A stretch of 64,000 nucleotides of DNA from Saccharospirillum impatiens DSM 12546 (GCF_000423605.1 NZ_AUIH01000008.1:1-64000), one strand, 5' to 3'; positions 9,463 to 18,236 are shown, counted from the stretch's first letter. Made by a program: numbers and translations. The notes: generated by a model not told the origin, from the sequence alone.

Positions 9463-11004
9463 ATGTCGAGTCAACACCCTACTGCGACGCCACCGTCGCT
9501 GACGTTCAAACGCCTGGGCATTGTCGGCACAGGCGCCATGGGCCGGGGCATCGCGCAAATTGCGGCCGAAGCCGGGCTTGAGGTGATCTTGTACGATCAG
9601 AATGCCCGGGCAACTGCGGCCGCCATCGACTTCGTCTCCAGCCTCTGGCAGAAAAAAGTGAGTAAAAACAAGCTGACGGAGGCAGATCACGACCGCTTGC
9701 TGTCTCATCTCATACCCGGGGCAGACCTCGCTGACCTGGCCAATTGCGACGTCATCATCGAGGCCATTGTTGAAAAAACAGAGGCCAAGCAAAGCCTGTT
9801 TTCAGAGCTGGAAGGGCTGGTCGGCAAGGACACCATTCTGGCAACCAACACTTCCTCGCTGTCGGTGACCGACATTGCCTCTGGCTGCAACCGGCCGGAG
9901 CAGGTGATCGGCTTTCATTTCTTCAACCCGGTGCCGCTGATGAAAATCGTGGAAGTGATTCCGGGCATCAAAACCGCACCCGAGGTGACCGGGCGCATGA
10001 CGGCTCTGGGCCAGAAGCTTGGCCACTTCACCGCACAAACCACCGACACACCGGGGTTTCTGGTGAACCACGCTGGCCGGGCCTTCGGTACCGAAGCCTT
10101 GCGGATTCTATCGGAAGGCAGCGCCAGCTGTGCAGACATCGACCGCATCATGACCGACCAGGGCGGGTTCAGAATGGGCCCCTTCACCCTGATGGACCTG
10201 ACCGGGCTCGACGTCTCCAGTGCGGTAATGGAATCCATCTACCACCAGTATTACCAGGAACCCCGCTACCGGCCAGCGCAACTGATTCGCCCCCGGGTCA
10301 GTGCCGGGTTACTGGGCCGAAAAACAAACGCCGGTTTTTACCCTTATGAAGACGGGCAACAAATCATGCCGGACGAAACGCCCATCGAACGCTCGGCGCC
10401 CTGCCCGGTCTGGATCAGCCCTGAGGATGAACCCAGTCATGCTTTGCTAACGTCCCTGGTCGAGGCCGCTGGCTGGCCGCTGGCAGAGACTTCACAGGAC
10501 GCCCAGGCACTGTGCCTGGTCACACCCTGGGGTGAAGACGTCACCGACTGCGCACTGCGACAAGGCCTGCCACCGGCCCGGACTCTGGGTATCGATATGC
10601 TCGCGGGTCTCGACAAACGCCGCAGCGTGATGACCAGCCCGGCTACAGAGCCCACTTACACCCAAGCCGCCCTGACGCTGTTCAGTGAAGACGGCAGCGC
10701 CGTTACCCGCCTGAAAGACAGCCAGGGGTTCGTGTTGCAACGCATCATCGCCTGCATCGTCAACATCGGCTGCGATATGGCGCAACAGGGCATTGCACAG
10801 CCGGACACCATCAATCGGGCGGTCGAACTGGGCCTGGGCTACCCCAAAGGCCCGCTGGCGCTTGGCGACCATTTCGGCTCGGCCCGCATACTAGAGATAC
10901 TGAACACCCTACTGAACGCTACCGGTGACCCACGCTATCGCCCAAGCCCCTGGCTGCGCCGTCGCGCCCAACTTGGCCTGCCACTGACGGCCGAAGAACG
11001 CTAA
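9463..11004 (+). CDS. 3-Hydroxyacyl-CoA dehydrogenase, PaaH-like two-module form
   Basis: A 513-residue NAD-dependent L-3-hydroxyacyl-CoA dehydrogenase oxidising 3-hydroxyacyl-CoA to 3-oxoacyl-CoA. The Rossmann motif VGTGAMGRG is at residues 21-29. The catalytic histidine lies in GFHFFNPVPLMKIVEV (His152). A first C-terminal helical domain follows to about residue 295, and a second one occupies about 410-510, as in PaaH-type enzymes of about 500 residues. It is followed 24 bases later by a PcaF-like thiolase, a pairing typical of 3-hydroxyadipyl-CoA to 3-oxoadipyl-CoA steps. It supplies the dehydrogenase activity that the truncated hydratase at 16776 appears to lack. Confidence 0.92.
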   Translation: MSSQHPTATPPSLTFKRLGIVGTGAMGRGIAQIAAEAGLEVILYDQNARATAAAIDFVSSLWQKKVSKNKLTEADHDRLLSHLIPGADLADLANCDVIIEAIVEKTEAKQSLFSELEGLVGKDTILATNTSSLSVTDIASGCNRPEQVIGFHFFNPVPLMKIVEVIPGIKTAPEVTGRMTALGQKLGHFTAQTTDTPGFLVNHAGRAFGTEALRILSEGSASCADIDRIMTDQGGFRMGPFTLMDLTGLDVSSAVMESIYHQYYQEPRYRPAQLIRPRVSAGLLGRKTNAGFYPYEDGQQIMPDETPIERSAPCPVWISPEDEPSHALLTSLVEAAGWPLAETSQDAQALCLVTPWGEDVTDCALRQGLPPARTLGIDMLAGLDKRRSVMTSPATEPTYTQAALTLFSEDGSAVTRLKDSQGFVLQRIIACIVNIGCDMAQQGIAQPDTINRAVELGLGYPKGPLALGDHFGSARILEILNTLLNATGDPRYRPSPWLRRRAQLGLPLTAEER

Positions 11005-11028
11005 TCGCCCTACTGACCGAGGTACATC

Positions 11029-12234
11029 ATGCAAGACGCTTACATCTACGATGGAATTCGCACCCCCTTTGGCCGGTTTGGCGGACAATTGGCCAGCATG
11101 CGCCCAGACGACCTGCTCGGCCTGGCCATTGGCACCCTGGTGCAACGCAACCCCTTTAACCCCGGACACTTTGAAGACGTGGTGGCCGGCTGCACCAACC
11201 AGGCGGGCGAAGATTCCCGCAATGTCGCCCGCCATGCCGGGCTGTTGTCTGGCTTGCCGGTCTCGGTAGCCGGGCAAACCGTCAACCGTCTGTGTGGCAG
11301 TGGCCTGTCGGCCGTAATCGATGTCTCCCGCGCCATTCGCTGCGAAGAGGGCGGCCTGTACATCGCCGGGGGCGTAGAAAGCATGAGCCGCGCGCCTTAT
11401 GTTCTGGCCAAAGCGGAAAGCCCCTATGCCCGCAACCAGACGATGTATGACACCGTTATTGGTGCGCGCTTTGCCAACCCCCGCATACAGGAGCAGTTCG
11501 GCCTCGACAGCATGCCGGAGACCGCCGATAACATCGCTTCCGACCTGGGCTTGCCCCGGGACCAGGCTGATGCTTTTGCAGCGCGTTCCCAGGCTCTCTA
11601 TCAACAGGCATTGGCCCAGGGTTTCTACGACGGGGAACTGCTTGAAGTGGAAGTCAGTCAGGGTCGAAAAAAACCGGCCCTCAAGGTCTCACAGGATGAA
11701 CACCCGCGCGCTGAAAGCACCGCCGACAAGCTGGCGAAACTGCCCCCTTTATTCACCGACGGTGTGGTCACCGCAGGTAATGCCTCCGGCATCAACGACG
11801 GCGCTGCCGCTTTGATTCTCGGCAGCAAACAGGCAGGCTCTGAGGCTGGCATCAAACCCCGTGGCCGTATTGTAAGCTGTGCGGTAGCCGGCGTTGAGCC
11901 CAGAGTGATGGGACTGGGCCCGGTGCCAGCTGCAAAAAAGGCGCTGGCACTGGCCGGTCTGACGCTGAACGATATGGACGTGATTGAAATCAACGAGGCG
12001 TTTGCGGTTCAGGTCATGGGCTGCGCCCAGCACCTCGGGCTGGCCTTTGATGATTCACGCCTGAATGCCCATGGCGGTGCCATTGCCATTGGACATCCGC
12101 TCGGTGCCTCCGGGGCCCGACTGGCGTTGACGGCACTGAGACACCTTGAAGTACAGCAAACCCGATACGCCCTGGTCACCCTATGCATTGGGGTGGGTCA
12201 GGGAATTGCTGTGATCATTGAGCGCTGTCGCTGA
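11029..12234 (+). CDS. Thiolase, 3-oxoadipyl-CoA thiolase-like
   Basis: A 401-residue thiolase that cleaves 3-oxoacyl-CoA with CoA. The acylated cysteine is Cys89 (NRLCGSG), the histidine is in GHPLGASGA (His356) and the second cysteine is in CIGVGQG (Cys386). Compared with general acetyl-CoA acetyltransferases it resembles PcaF/PaaJ more closely, with GCTNQAGEDSRNVARHA near residues 54-70 and GGVESMSRAPYV. PcaF splits 3-oxoadipyl-CoA to succinyl-CoA and acetyl-CoA. No pcaIJ, pcaD or paa genes are in the window, so the true substrate could be another beta-keto dicarboxylyl-CoA. It is likely co-transcribed with the preceding dehydrogenase. Confidence 0.92.
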   Translation: MQDAYIYDGIRTPFGRFGGQLASMRPDDLLGLAIGTLVQRNPFNPGHFEDVVAGCTNQAGEDSRNVARHAGLLSGLPVSVAGQTVNRLCGSGLSAVIDVSRAIRCEEGGLYIAGGVESMSRAPYVLAKAESPYARNQTMYDTVIGARFANPRIQEQFGLDSMPETADNIASDLGLPRDQADAFAARSQALYQQALAQGFYDGELLEVEVSQGRKKPALKVSQDEHPRAESTADKLAKLPPLFTDGVVTAGNASGINDGAAALILGSKQAGSEAGIKPRGRIVSCAVAGVEPRVMGLGPVPAAKKALALAGLTLNDMDVIEINEAFAVQVMGCAQHLGLAFDDSRLNAHGGAIAIGHPLGASGARLALTALRHLEVQQTRYALVTLCIGVGQGIAVIIERCR

Positions 12235-12286
12235 TGTCACCCAACACTGGCTGAGTTACCATGAGTGGTAATGGGCCGCGCCGAAT

Positions 12287-12381
12287 GCCGGTAGTGCCTC
12301 TGTGGGGTCGGCGTAGATCCGTCCATGGAGCCTAGGCCGCAGCATCCCTGCTGCGGACTACCCCACAGAGGCACTACCGGC
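12287..12381. repeat. 95-bp composite inverted repeat element
   Basis: Perfect 22-bp inverted arms (12287-12308 and 12360-12381) that begin GCCGGTAGTGCC enclose a 51-base core. The core holds a second perfect hairpin (CCGCAGCA 12337-12344 and TGCTGCGG 12349-12356, loop TCCC) and the palindromes TCCATGGA and CCTAGG. It lies between the thiolase stop codon and the IclR gene. The nested structure looks like a dispersed REP/MITE-type element, and may also act as a transcription barrier. Only one copy is seen in this window. Confidence 0.8.
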
Positions 12382-12447
12382 ACCCGCCGCTCGTCAAATC
12401 AGCAAGCCTCGGATCCTGAGTCAATATCTACAGAGTGATGCCTTCAC

Positions 12448-13233
12448 ATGCAGGACGATCAACCCGAAGAAAAAGATCGTAATTTTGTCACCGCCCTGGC
12501 ACGCGGACTTGAATTGTTGCGCGCCTTTGAAGCGGGTGAAACCTATCTGGGCAATGGTGAATTGTCCAAGCGCACAGGGATTCCAAAACCCAGTGTGTCC
12601 CGTCTGACCTATACCCTCACGCAACTGGGTTACCTCAAATACAACAGCCACCTGGAAAAGTACCAGCTCGGACCCGGTGTGTTGGCACTCGGTTACCGGT
12701 TCTTCGCCAGCCATGGCATTCGCCAACTGGCGCGGCCTTATATGCAGGAACTGGCCAACTCGACCGATTGCGCCATTGCGCTGGGTGATGTGGACCGAAG
12801 CGCCATCACCTATGTAGAGGTGTGTCAGGGTACGGGTCCACTGGTCATGCGACTAGAAGCGGGTTCACGTTTGCCGGTTGTCTCAACGGCGATTGGCCGC
12901 GCCTGGTTGTGTGGCGTCAGCGAGCAACGCCGAGCTGCCTTTCTGAAGCAGTTAAAAACAGCAGACCCGAAGCAATGGGATGCAGCACAGGCTGTGATTA
13001 ACAAGAGCCTGGATGATTATCAGCGTTACGGTTTTGTGTTTTCCGAAGGGGATTGGGAACACGAAATCAGCGCCGTTGCTGTGCCTTTGATTCTTGAGGG
13101 CGGCTCTGAAGTCATGGCAATTAACTGCGGTGGTGCGTCACTCAGGCTGACCCATGACATCCTGATTGAAAAGCTCGGCCCGCGACTAAAACGCCTGGCC
13201 AGCACCATTCAGAATGAACTGAAACACGGATAA
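12448..13233 (+). CDS. IclR-family transcriptional regulator
   Basis: A 261-residue IclR-type regulator. It has an N-terminal winged helix (about residues 12-75, with GNGELSKRTGIPKPSVSRLT as the recognition region) and a C-terminal effector domain (about 85-255). Members of the PcaR/PcaU/PobR group control aromatic or dicarboxylate catabolism. It follows the thiolase on the same strand after a large inverted repeat and converges on the TRAP permease. The ribosome site before ATG 12448 is weak. Its likely operators are the TGCGG-N9-CCGCA repeats at 9316-9336 and 16577-16597. Effector and sign of control are unknown. Confidence 0.92.
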   Translation: MQDDQPEEKDRNFVTALARGLELLRAFEAGETYLGNGELSKRTGIPKPSVSRLTYTLTQLGYLKYNSHLEKYQLGPGVLALGYRFFASHGIRQLARPYMQELANSTDCAIALGDVDRSAITYVEVCQGTGPLVMRLEAGSRLPVVSTAIGRAWLCGVSEQRRAAFLKQLKTADPKQWDAAQAVINKSLDDYQRYGFVFSEGDWEHEISAVAVPLILEGGSEVMAINCGGASLRLTHDILIEKLGPRLKRLASTIQNELKHG

Positions 13234-13270
13234 AACAATGACCGCGCAGCAAGCGGCTGTGCGGTCATTG
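13232..13270 (-). terminator. Hairpin terminator of the TRAP transporter operon
   Basis: A 14-bp stem (13236-13249 with 13257-13270, one G-T wobble) with a 7-base loop lies between the convergent IclR and TRAP permease genes. Read on the minus strand the stem is followed by TTTTA, which suits an intrinsic terminator for the TRAP genes. On the plus strand there is no T run. Confidence 0.65.
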
Positions 13271-13300
13271 CATCGAATCACCCGGGCGACTCTGCTGCCA

Positions 13301-15322
13301 CTATGCTGCGACAGCGTGCCGGCCCTGCCCCCACCGGGCCAGAGCGATGGCCGGGAACAAGCAGACAGCAGCGATTATCAACAGTTGCCAGTGAGTAACC
13401 GGAATCAAATCGCCACCGCCTGGCAAGGCCAGAGCCAGACCGGCGATCAGAATCAGGCCGCGAATAACAACTTCCTGTCCAACGCCATACCCCAACCGAC
13501 CAACGCCAATCATGTAGCCCTGCATCGCCGACGCAAAAAACACTATACCGACCACGGCCTGTACAAACACGATGGCAATCTCCAGCATGCCGCCTTGCAT
13601 GATCAGCGCCGGGTTCAGGACAAACAGAAACGGAATGAAATAAATCACACTGCCCAGCTTCATCGCCTGGAAGCCGGTTTCAATCGGCCGGGCGCCAGCA
13701 ACCGTTGCCGCTGCGAAGGCACCGAGTGCCACCGGCGGAGTAATAAAGCTGAGCATGCCCCAGTAAAGAATGAACAGGTGAACAGCCATTGGGTCAAGGC
13801 CGGCACCCCTCGTCAACGCTGGTGCCAGTGCGACCGCCAGAAAGATGTAGGCCGCCGTTACTGTCATGCCAATCCCCAGCACAAAACTGGTCAGCGCACC
13901 CATCAACAGCAGTAACAATACACTGCCACCGGCCAGAAAAATCAGGTCGTTGGCAATGGTGCCAGACAAGCCGGTAATTGACAGTGCACCGACCAATAAC
14001 CCAACACCGACCAAAATGGCGGTTAACTCGGCAAACAATTTGGCGCCGTCAGTCAAGGCCATATAGGCCTGCCTCCAGCCCCAGCGATGCTTCTTTGAAA
14101 ATTGATTCAACACCAGCAGCAAAGCTGTTGCGTAAAAAGGCGCAACCGCTTCCCGCTGCATCACCAGCAACATCCAGATCAACAAAGCGAAGACGAAAAT
14201 GAAATACCAGCCTTCTTTCAGCGTCGTCGATAAGGTCGGTAGGTCTTCCTTCGGCAACCCTTCCAGCTCGTTGCGAGCCGAGTAAGCGTCAATCTGAATA
14301 AAAAGGCCGAGAAAATACAAGACGGATGGAATGATCGCCGCCAGCACCACCGCCGAATAGGGCACGTTCAGAAACATCGCCATGACAAAGGCCGTTGCCC
14401 CCATCACCGGCGGCATCAACACACCGCCAGTGGAGGCGCAGGCTTCGACACCGGCAGCGAACGACCGCTTCATGCCAATTCGGCGCATCGCGGGAATCGA
14501 CAAAGTACCGGTGGTCAGCACGTTGCTGATCACGCTGCCACTCATCGAGCCCATTAAGCCACTTGAAAAAATGGACACCTTGGCGGGGCCGCCGCGCACA
14601 TGGCCCAGCACCGAAAACGCCAGGTTGATAAAAAACTCACCGCCCCCGGTTTTCTGCAAAACTACGCCAAACACCAGGAAGCCCACCACCAGACTGGCAA
14701 ACGCCTGCAGCGGAATCCCCATCACACTTTCCGTGCTCATGGTGTGATACATAGCGGTTTCAGAAAGCGAACTTGAAAATGCCTGAATGGGGCCGGGCAT
14801 GATGTCCGCCACCAGCGGATACAGGGAAAACGTCGCGGCAATGATCGCGATTGGCCAGCCGCCTGTACGGCGCGCCGCTTCGATAATCAACACCCAGAAG
14901 AGGTAGCTGAAATAAATGGCGAGATCCGGAGCAGCAAATGCCCAGCCACGCTCAAGAATCGGTTCGGCGTGTATGACGAAATACGCACCGGTAATGAGGG
15001 TCAGCAGGCTTAACCCATAGTCGTACCAGGGAATGGGTTTTGCAGCCAACGATGGTGTCGCAGGCCAAAGCAGAAACACCAGTGGCAACAGCAAGGTAAC
15101 CACCGAATAATAAAACTGAGTTTCAAGGCTGGAGACAAACAGAAACCAGCCAAAATTGAACAGATAATCCAGTGTCATTAATAACAACAGGCTGGTTATT
15201 GCTGCTGGCAACCATGCTATAAGTTTGGGTAACGTGCGAATACTAATCGTTTTTTCTGTATCTGGCGCTTTCTGGTCTGTCTCGTCGGGACCGACAGGGT
15301 TACCCTGAGCCTTGGTAGTCAT
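13301..15322 (-). CDS. TRAP transporter fused permease (DctQM type)
   Basis: A 673-residue inner-membrane protein with many hydrophobic segments, corresponding to the 4TM/12TM fused permease of TAXI-type TRAP systems. The small Q-like part occupies roughly residues 35-180. The large M subunit follows, with conserved GGVLMPPVMGATAFVMAMFL and the later ITPPVALGAFAAATVA stretch. TRAP systems import carboxylates using an ion gradient. It lies 60 bases after the TAXI binding-protein gene, from which it is separated by a terminator-like hairpin. The likely cargo is the acid activated by the ligase at 6523. The predicted start follows only a weak ribosome site. Confidence 0.93.
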   Translation of the reverse strand: MTTKAQGNPVGPDETDQKAPDTEKTISIRTLPKLIAWLPAAITSLLLLMTLDYLFNFGWFLFVSSLETQFYYSVVTLLLPLVFLLWPATPSLAAKPIPWYDYGLSLLTLITGAYFVIHAEPILERGWAFAAPDLAIYFSYLFWVLIIEAARRTGGWPIAIIAATFSLYPLVADIMPGPIQAFSSSLSETAMYHTMSTESVMGIPLQAFASLVVGFLVFGVVLQKTGGGEFFINLAFSVLGHVRGGPAKVSIFSSGLMGSMSGSVISNVLTTGTLSIPAMRRIGMKRSFAAGVEACASTGGVLMPPVMGATAFVMAMFLNVPYSAVVLAAIIPSVLYFLGLFIQIDAYSARNELEGLPKEDLPTLSTTLKEGWYFIFVFALLIWMLLVMQREAVAPFYATALLLVLNQFSKKHRWGWRQAYMALTDGAKLFAELTAILVGVGLLVGALSITGLSGTIANDLIFLAGGSVLLLLLMGALTSFVLGIGMTVTAAYIFLAVALAPALTRGAGLDPMAVHLFILYWGMLSFITPPVALGAFAAATVAGARPIETGFQAMKLGSVIYFIPFLFVLNPALIMQGGMLEIAIVFVQAVVGIVFFASAMQGYMIGVGRLGYGVGQEVVIRGLILIAGLALALPGGGDLIPVTHWQLLIIAAVCLFPAIALARWGQGRHAVAA

Positions 15323-15334
15323 AACATCTACTCA

Positions 15335-15370
15335 TCAAAAAAACAGATCAGCCAGCTAACCGCTGGCTGA
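15335..15370 (-). terminator. Intercistronic hairpin with T run between TAXI SBP and TRAP permease
   Basis: On the minus strand a 9-bp stem (TCAGCCAGC at 15370-15362 paired with 15356-15348, 5-base loop) is followed after a few bases by seven T residues. It sits inside the two-gene TRAP transcript. Partial termination here would give more binding protein than permease, which is the usual stoichiometry for such systems. Confidence 0.55.
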
Positions 15371-15382
15371 CTGAACAGGCCA

Positions 15383-16540
15383 TTATTCGAATATCAGATC
15401 CATACCGGCTGAATTCAACGCGCCTGCACGTGCATTCATCCAGGCTTGGGTAAAGGCATCGTTGTCGCTTGGCGCATCGTCAATGAACTCGTCCCAGGCT
15501 TCCACGATGAGGTTTTGGCGGCGCACCAGGTAATCCTGATGAGCTTGCAAGTCGTCATTCCAGACACCGGTCTCCTGATAATAACGCACAACCCCTTCAT
15601 GGAATGGAATCACCCACTTCAGGTTCTGGTTTTCCAGAGCATAGCCGTTGGCACCCGGCGCTGAATCCTTGTAGGAGTCAAACTTTTCCTGCATGGCCTT
15701 GATCAGGCTGTAGGCGACGTCGTCATCCAGCGTCTCATTACCAATCACGATCGGATACGGATAACTGGCACTTGGGACCGGGTTGTCTGCGCTCACGCCA
15801 CCGGCACCGGCGGTCACCTGGTGAGGCTGAAAGTAAGGTGCGACCGATCTCATGCGTTCCCAGCCTTCCGCATCGTTCGGGTCCAGCACCGGCCAGCTGA
15901 TGCCACGGGGGCTGCTGGCCAGTTGCTGGGCAGGTGGTGTCACCGATGTTGTAAAAGAAGCGTCGACGTTGCCCGCAATAATCCCATCGAACGAACGTGC
16001 GTAGCCGGGGAAGTCGACCCGCTCTACGTCATCCCAGGTCAGACCGCCAAACGCAAGATACGCCTCGGTACCTTTGTTCAGGGCATCGTCGCCGCGAATG
16101 TAGGCGACCCGCTTGCCTCTGAGATCCGCAGGCGTCTCAACACCCAGATCGCCCGCGACAGCAATGGACAAACCAAACGACGCCTTGGACGTTGTGATCA
16201 GACGAATCGGTTGTGGCCCCCAGTCGCGGTCAGCGAACATCAGCACGCCTTCGGCCCCGTAATAACTGGCAATACCGCAGGCACACAGGTCAACGCGGCC
16301 AGTTTTCAATGGGGTCATACGGGATACGTCGTTGTCGCCAGGCAGAATACGAACCGCCGTGCCGTATTGGGATTGCAGCATGTTGCCAATGGCGACCACC
16401 TGGGCATAACCACTGGAATTTGTGCCATAGGCCGTCCAGGCCATGGTAGAGGGTAATTCAACCTCGGATGCCAGGCTGGCAGACGCACCAAATAACAGTG
16501 GCAAGCCGGCAACAGCAAGGCGTAGCGCAAAACGTCTCAT
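15383..16540 (-). CDS. TAXI-family TRAP transporter solute-binding protein
   Basis: A 385-residue periplasmic binding protein of the TAXI (TRAP-associated extracytoplasmic immunogenic) family. The signal sequence is about 25 residues (RRFALRLAVAGLPLLFGASA then SLAS). The mature protein begins with the typical TMAWTAYGTNSSGYAQVVAIG segment and contains MTPLKTGRVDLCACG and LRGKRVAYIRGDD. AGGAG lies 7 bases before the ATG. It is the first gene of the TRAP operon and divergent from the enoyl-CoA hydratase gene. The promoter region carries the shared inverted repeat at 16577-16597. Confidence 0.92.
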   Translation of the reverse strand: MRRFALRLAVAGLPLLFGASASLASEVELPSTMAWTAYGTNSSGYAQVVAIGNMLQSQYGTAVRILPGDNDVSRMTPLKTGRVDLCACGIASYYGAEGVLMFADRDWGPQPIRLITTSKASFGLSIAVAGDLGVETPADLRGKRVAYIRGDDALNKGTEAYLAFGGLTWDDVERVDFPGYARSFDGIIAGNVDASFTTSVTPPAQQLASSPRGISWPVLDPNDAEGWERMRSVAPYFQPHQVTAGAGGVSADNPVPSASYPYPIVIGNETLDDDVAYSLIKAMQEKFDSYKDSAPGANGYALENQNLKWVIPFHEGVVRYYQETGVWNDDLQAHQDYLVRRQNLIVEAWDEFIDDAPSDNDAFTQAWMNARAGALNSAGMDLIFE

Positions 16541-16576
16541 AGTTCACTCCTGAGTGTTTTTTGTTTTTGTTTTGCT

Positions 16577-16597
16577 GTGCGGAATTATCTTTCGCAT
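16577..16597. promoter_or_regulatory. Candidate IclR operator upstream of TAXI-TRAP genes
   Basis: The inverted repeat GTGCGG-N9-TCGCAT has the same spacing and largely the same flanks as the element at 9316-9336. The spacers are also alike (tatcttctt at the first site, aattatctt here). It lies 37 bases upstream of the TAXI start codon within the divergent TAXI/hydratase region, so it could serve both genes. Confidence 0.55.
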
Positions 16598-16775
16598 GCA
16601 GTGTTATCCTAGCCCCCGCTCATTCCTCCTGTCAATGGCCTGGAACGTTCGCGGGCCCATACTGTTTCGCAGTGCAGTTTGCTATTTTGTTTCTATTGAC
16701 TAATGACGCCGGGCTCACCACCCTTAAGACCCTGTTCCAAAGACACCGTTCAGTGCACGAACTCAGAGGGTGAAG

Positions 16776-18167
16776 ATGAGCCAGACCGTATACTTAAGCT
16801 TCCAGGGCGACACGGCCCTGATCGAGATTGACAACCCACCGGTCAACGCCTTGTCGCAATCAGTCCGTGCCGGATTACTGGACGCACTGGACAAGGCCGA
16901 AGCAGACCCGGCAATAAACGTGATTGCCCTGTTGGGGCGAGGCAAGGTGTTTATCGCCGGGGCCGACATCAAAGAATTCGGCAAACCGCCGCAATCGCCT
17001 ATCCTGCCCGACGTCATAGCGCGGCTGGAACGCAGCGATAAAGCCGTTATCGGAATACTGCATGGGGTAGCACTTGGCGGGGGGCTCGAAGTTGCGCTGG
17101 GCTGTCACTACCGGGTGGCCCTTAATGACACCCGCCTTGGACTGCCGGAAGTAAAGCTGGGCTTGCTGCCCGGGGCCGGAGGAACTCAACGGATGCCCAG
17201 GCTGACCGGCCTGGCATCGGCTACCGACTGGATCACCTGGGGTGAGCTCGTCGATGCCCAAACCGCCCTGACCTCAGGGCTGATTGATGCCATCAGCGAT
17301 GCGAATACCGCGCAGGAAGCCGCATTAACCGTTGCCAGACAATGGAAAGAAGACCGAATTGTGCTGCGCAAAACGGGCGACTTGCCCAACGCCCGCGACG
17401 AGGGGAATGTCATCGACAATACTCGCCAGCAATTGCTCGAAAGCTGCCCGGAGCTGTATTCCCCGTTTCGCATCCTGGATGCACTGGAAGCCAGCTGTAC
17501 ATTGCCCCTGGCAGAAGGCCTGGCTCGCGAACGCGGCCTCTTTTTTCAATGCATGGAGTCACCGCAACGGGCCGGATTGATTCATCATTTCTTTGCCAGC
17601 AAAGCCATCGGCAAGGTGCCTGGTGCAGACGCTCCGGCTGACATAACCCGTGTGGTTGTTACCGGAGACCACCCAGCGGTGTCGGCCCTGACTGATCAGC
17701 CACTGGTCGAGAGGTCTGAGTCCGGGTCGCCGGGCTTGAAGGTATGGTTTCAACCAGAAAACACAACCCGTCCTGACACACCGGTCAGGGTCGCACTCAT
17801 TGATCCGGTTTCAGTGCCAGCTGAGGCTGACACTGACTTTTCATTACTGCTTATCCCCCAGACCAAATGGGCTGAACTCATTGACCATGGTGAACAGCCG
17901 GATGTTCAACAAGCACTGATCAAGCTGCTCAAATCATCCGGCCTCTCGATTGTTCCAAGCAAAGGTCGCAGTATCTATAGCGCCTTGAGGGACAAACAAA
18001 AAGGAGCAACAGTCGACCGAAATACACTTGAGCAAGCAGCCTTGAGTATTTGGGAAGCCGGCCTGTGCTATCGCGGTTCGGACATAGATGTTATCGCCAC
18101 CGAAACGCTGGGTTACCCGAAACACCTCGGTGGTCCATACTTGCAGGTCACCGCAAAAAGTAATTAG
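16776..18167 (+). CDS. Enoyl-CoA hydratase with collapsed 3-hydroxyacyl-CoA dehydrogenase half (FadB/FadJ-derived)
   Basis: A 463-residue protein whose first 190 residues are a crotonase-fold enoyl-CoA hydratase. The oxyanion and active-site regions are intact: FIAGADIKEF at 59-68, GGGLEVALG with Glu105 and LGLPEVKLGLLPGAGG with Glu125. Residues 225-283 match the FadB/FadJ linker (AEGLARERGLFFQCMESPQR). The NAD-binding dehydrogenase domain expected next is absent: residues 290-420 have no GxGxxG and no catalytic histidine. The last 40 residues again match the FadB/FadJ tail (GLCYRGSDIDVI, then GYPKHLGGPYLQ). Family members are about 700 residues, so roughly 230 were lost. ATG 16776 is preferred, with AGAGGG at 16765-16770. 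A separate dehydrogenase is encoded at 9463. Confidence 0.9.
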   Translation: MSQTVYLSFQGDTALIEIDNPPVNALSQSVRAGLLDALDKAEADPAINVIALLGRGKVFIAGADIKEFGKPPQSPILPDVIARLERSDKAVIGILHGVALGGGLEVALGCHYRVALNDTRLGLPEVKLGLLPGAGGTQRMPRLTGLASATDWITWGELVDAQTALTSGLIDAISDANTAQEAALTVARQWKEDRIVLRKTGDLPNARDEGNVIDNTRQQLLESCPELYSPFRILDALEASCTLPLAEGLARERGLFFQCMESPQRAGLIHHFFASKAIGKVPGADAPADITRVVVTGDHPAVSALTDQPLVERSESGSPGLKVWFQPENTTRPDTPVRVALIDPVSVPAEADTDFSLLLIPQTKWAELIDHGEQPDVQQALIKLLKSSGLSIVPSKGRSIYSALRDKQKGATVDRNTLEQAALSIWEAGLCYRGSDIDVIATETLGYPKHLGGPYLQVTAKSN

Positions 18168-18221
18168 ACAATGCTCATGGGTGTTTAAGTGGCATTCTAA
18201 AGGGTTGGAAACCGCCCACAC

Positions 18222-18236
18222 AGTGACAGGGTCACT
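18222..18236. other. Small hairpin between hydratase and lactonase genes
   Basis: AGTGAC-AGG-GTCACT forms a 6-bp stem with a 3-base loop in the 133-base gap between the hydratase stop and the lactonase start. There is no T run, so it is not a standard terminator. Its role, if any, is unclear. Confidence 0.35.

Noticed and set aside
12287-12381. Reading the large inverted repeat as a tRNA or riboswitch
   Set aside because: No tRNA arm pattern or CCA end and no known riboswitch core; perfect long arms fit a repeat element better.
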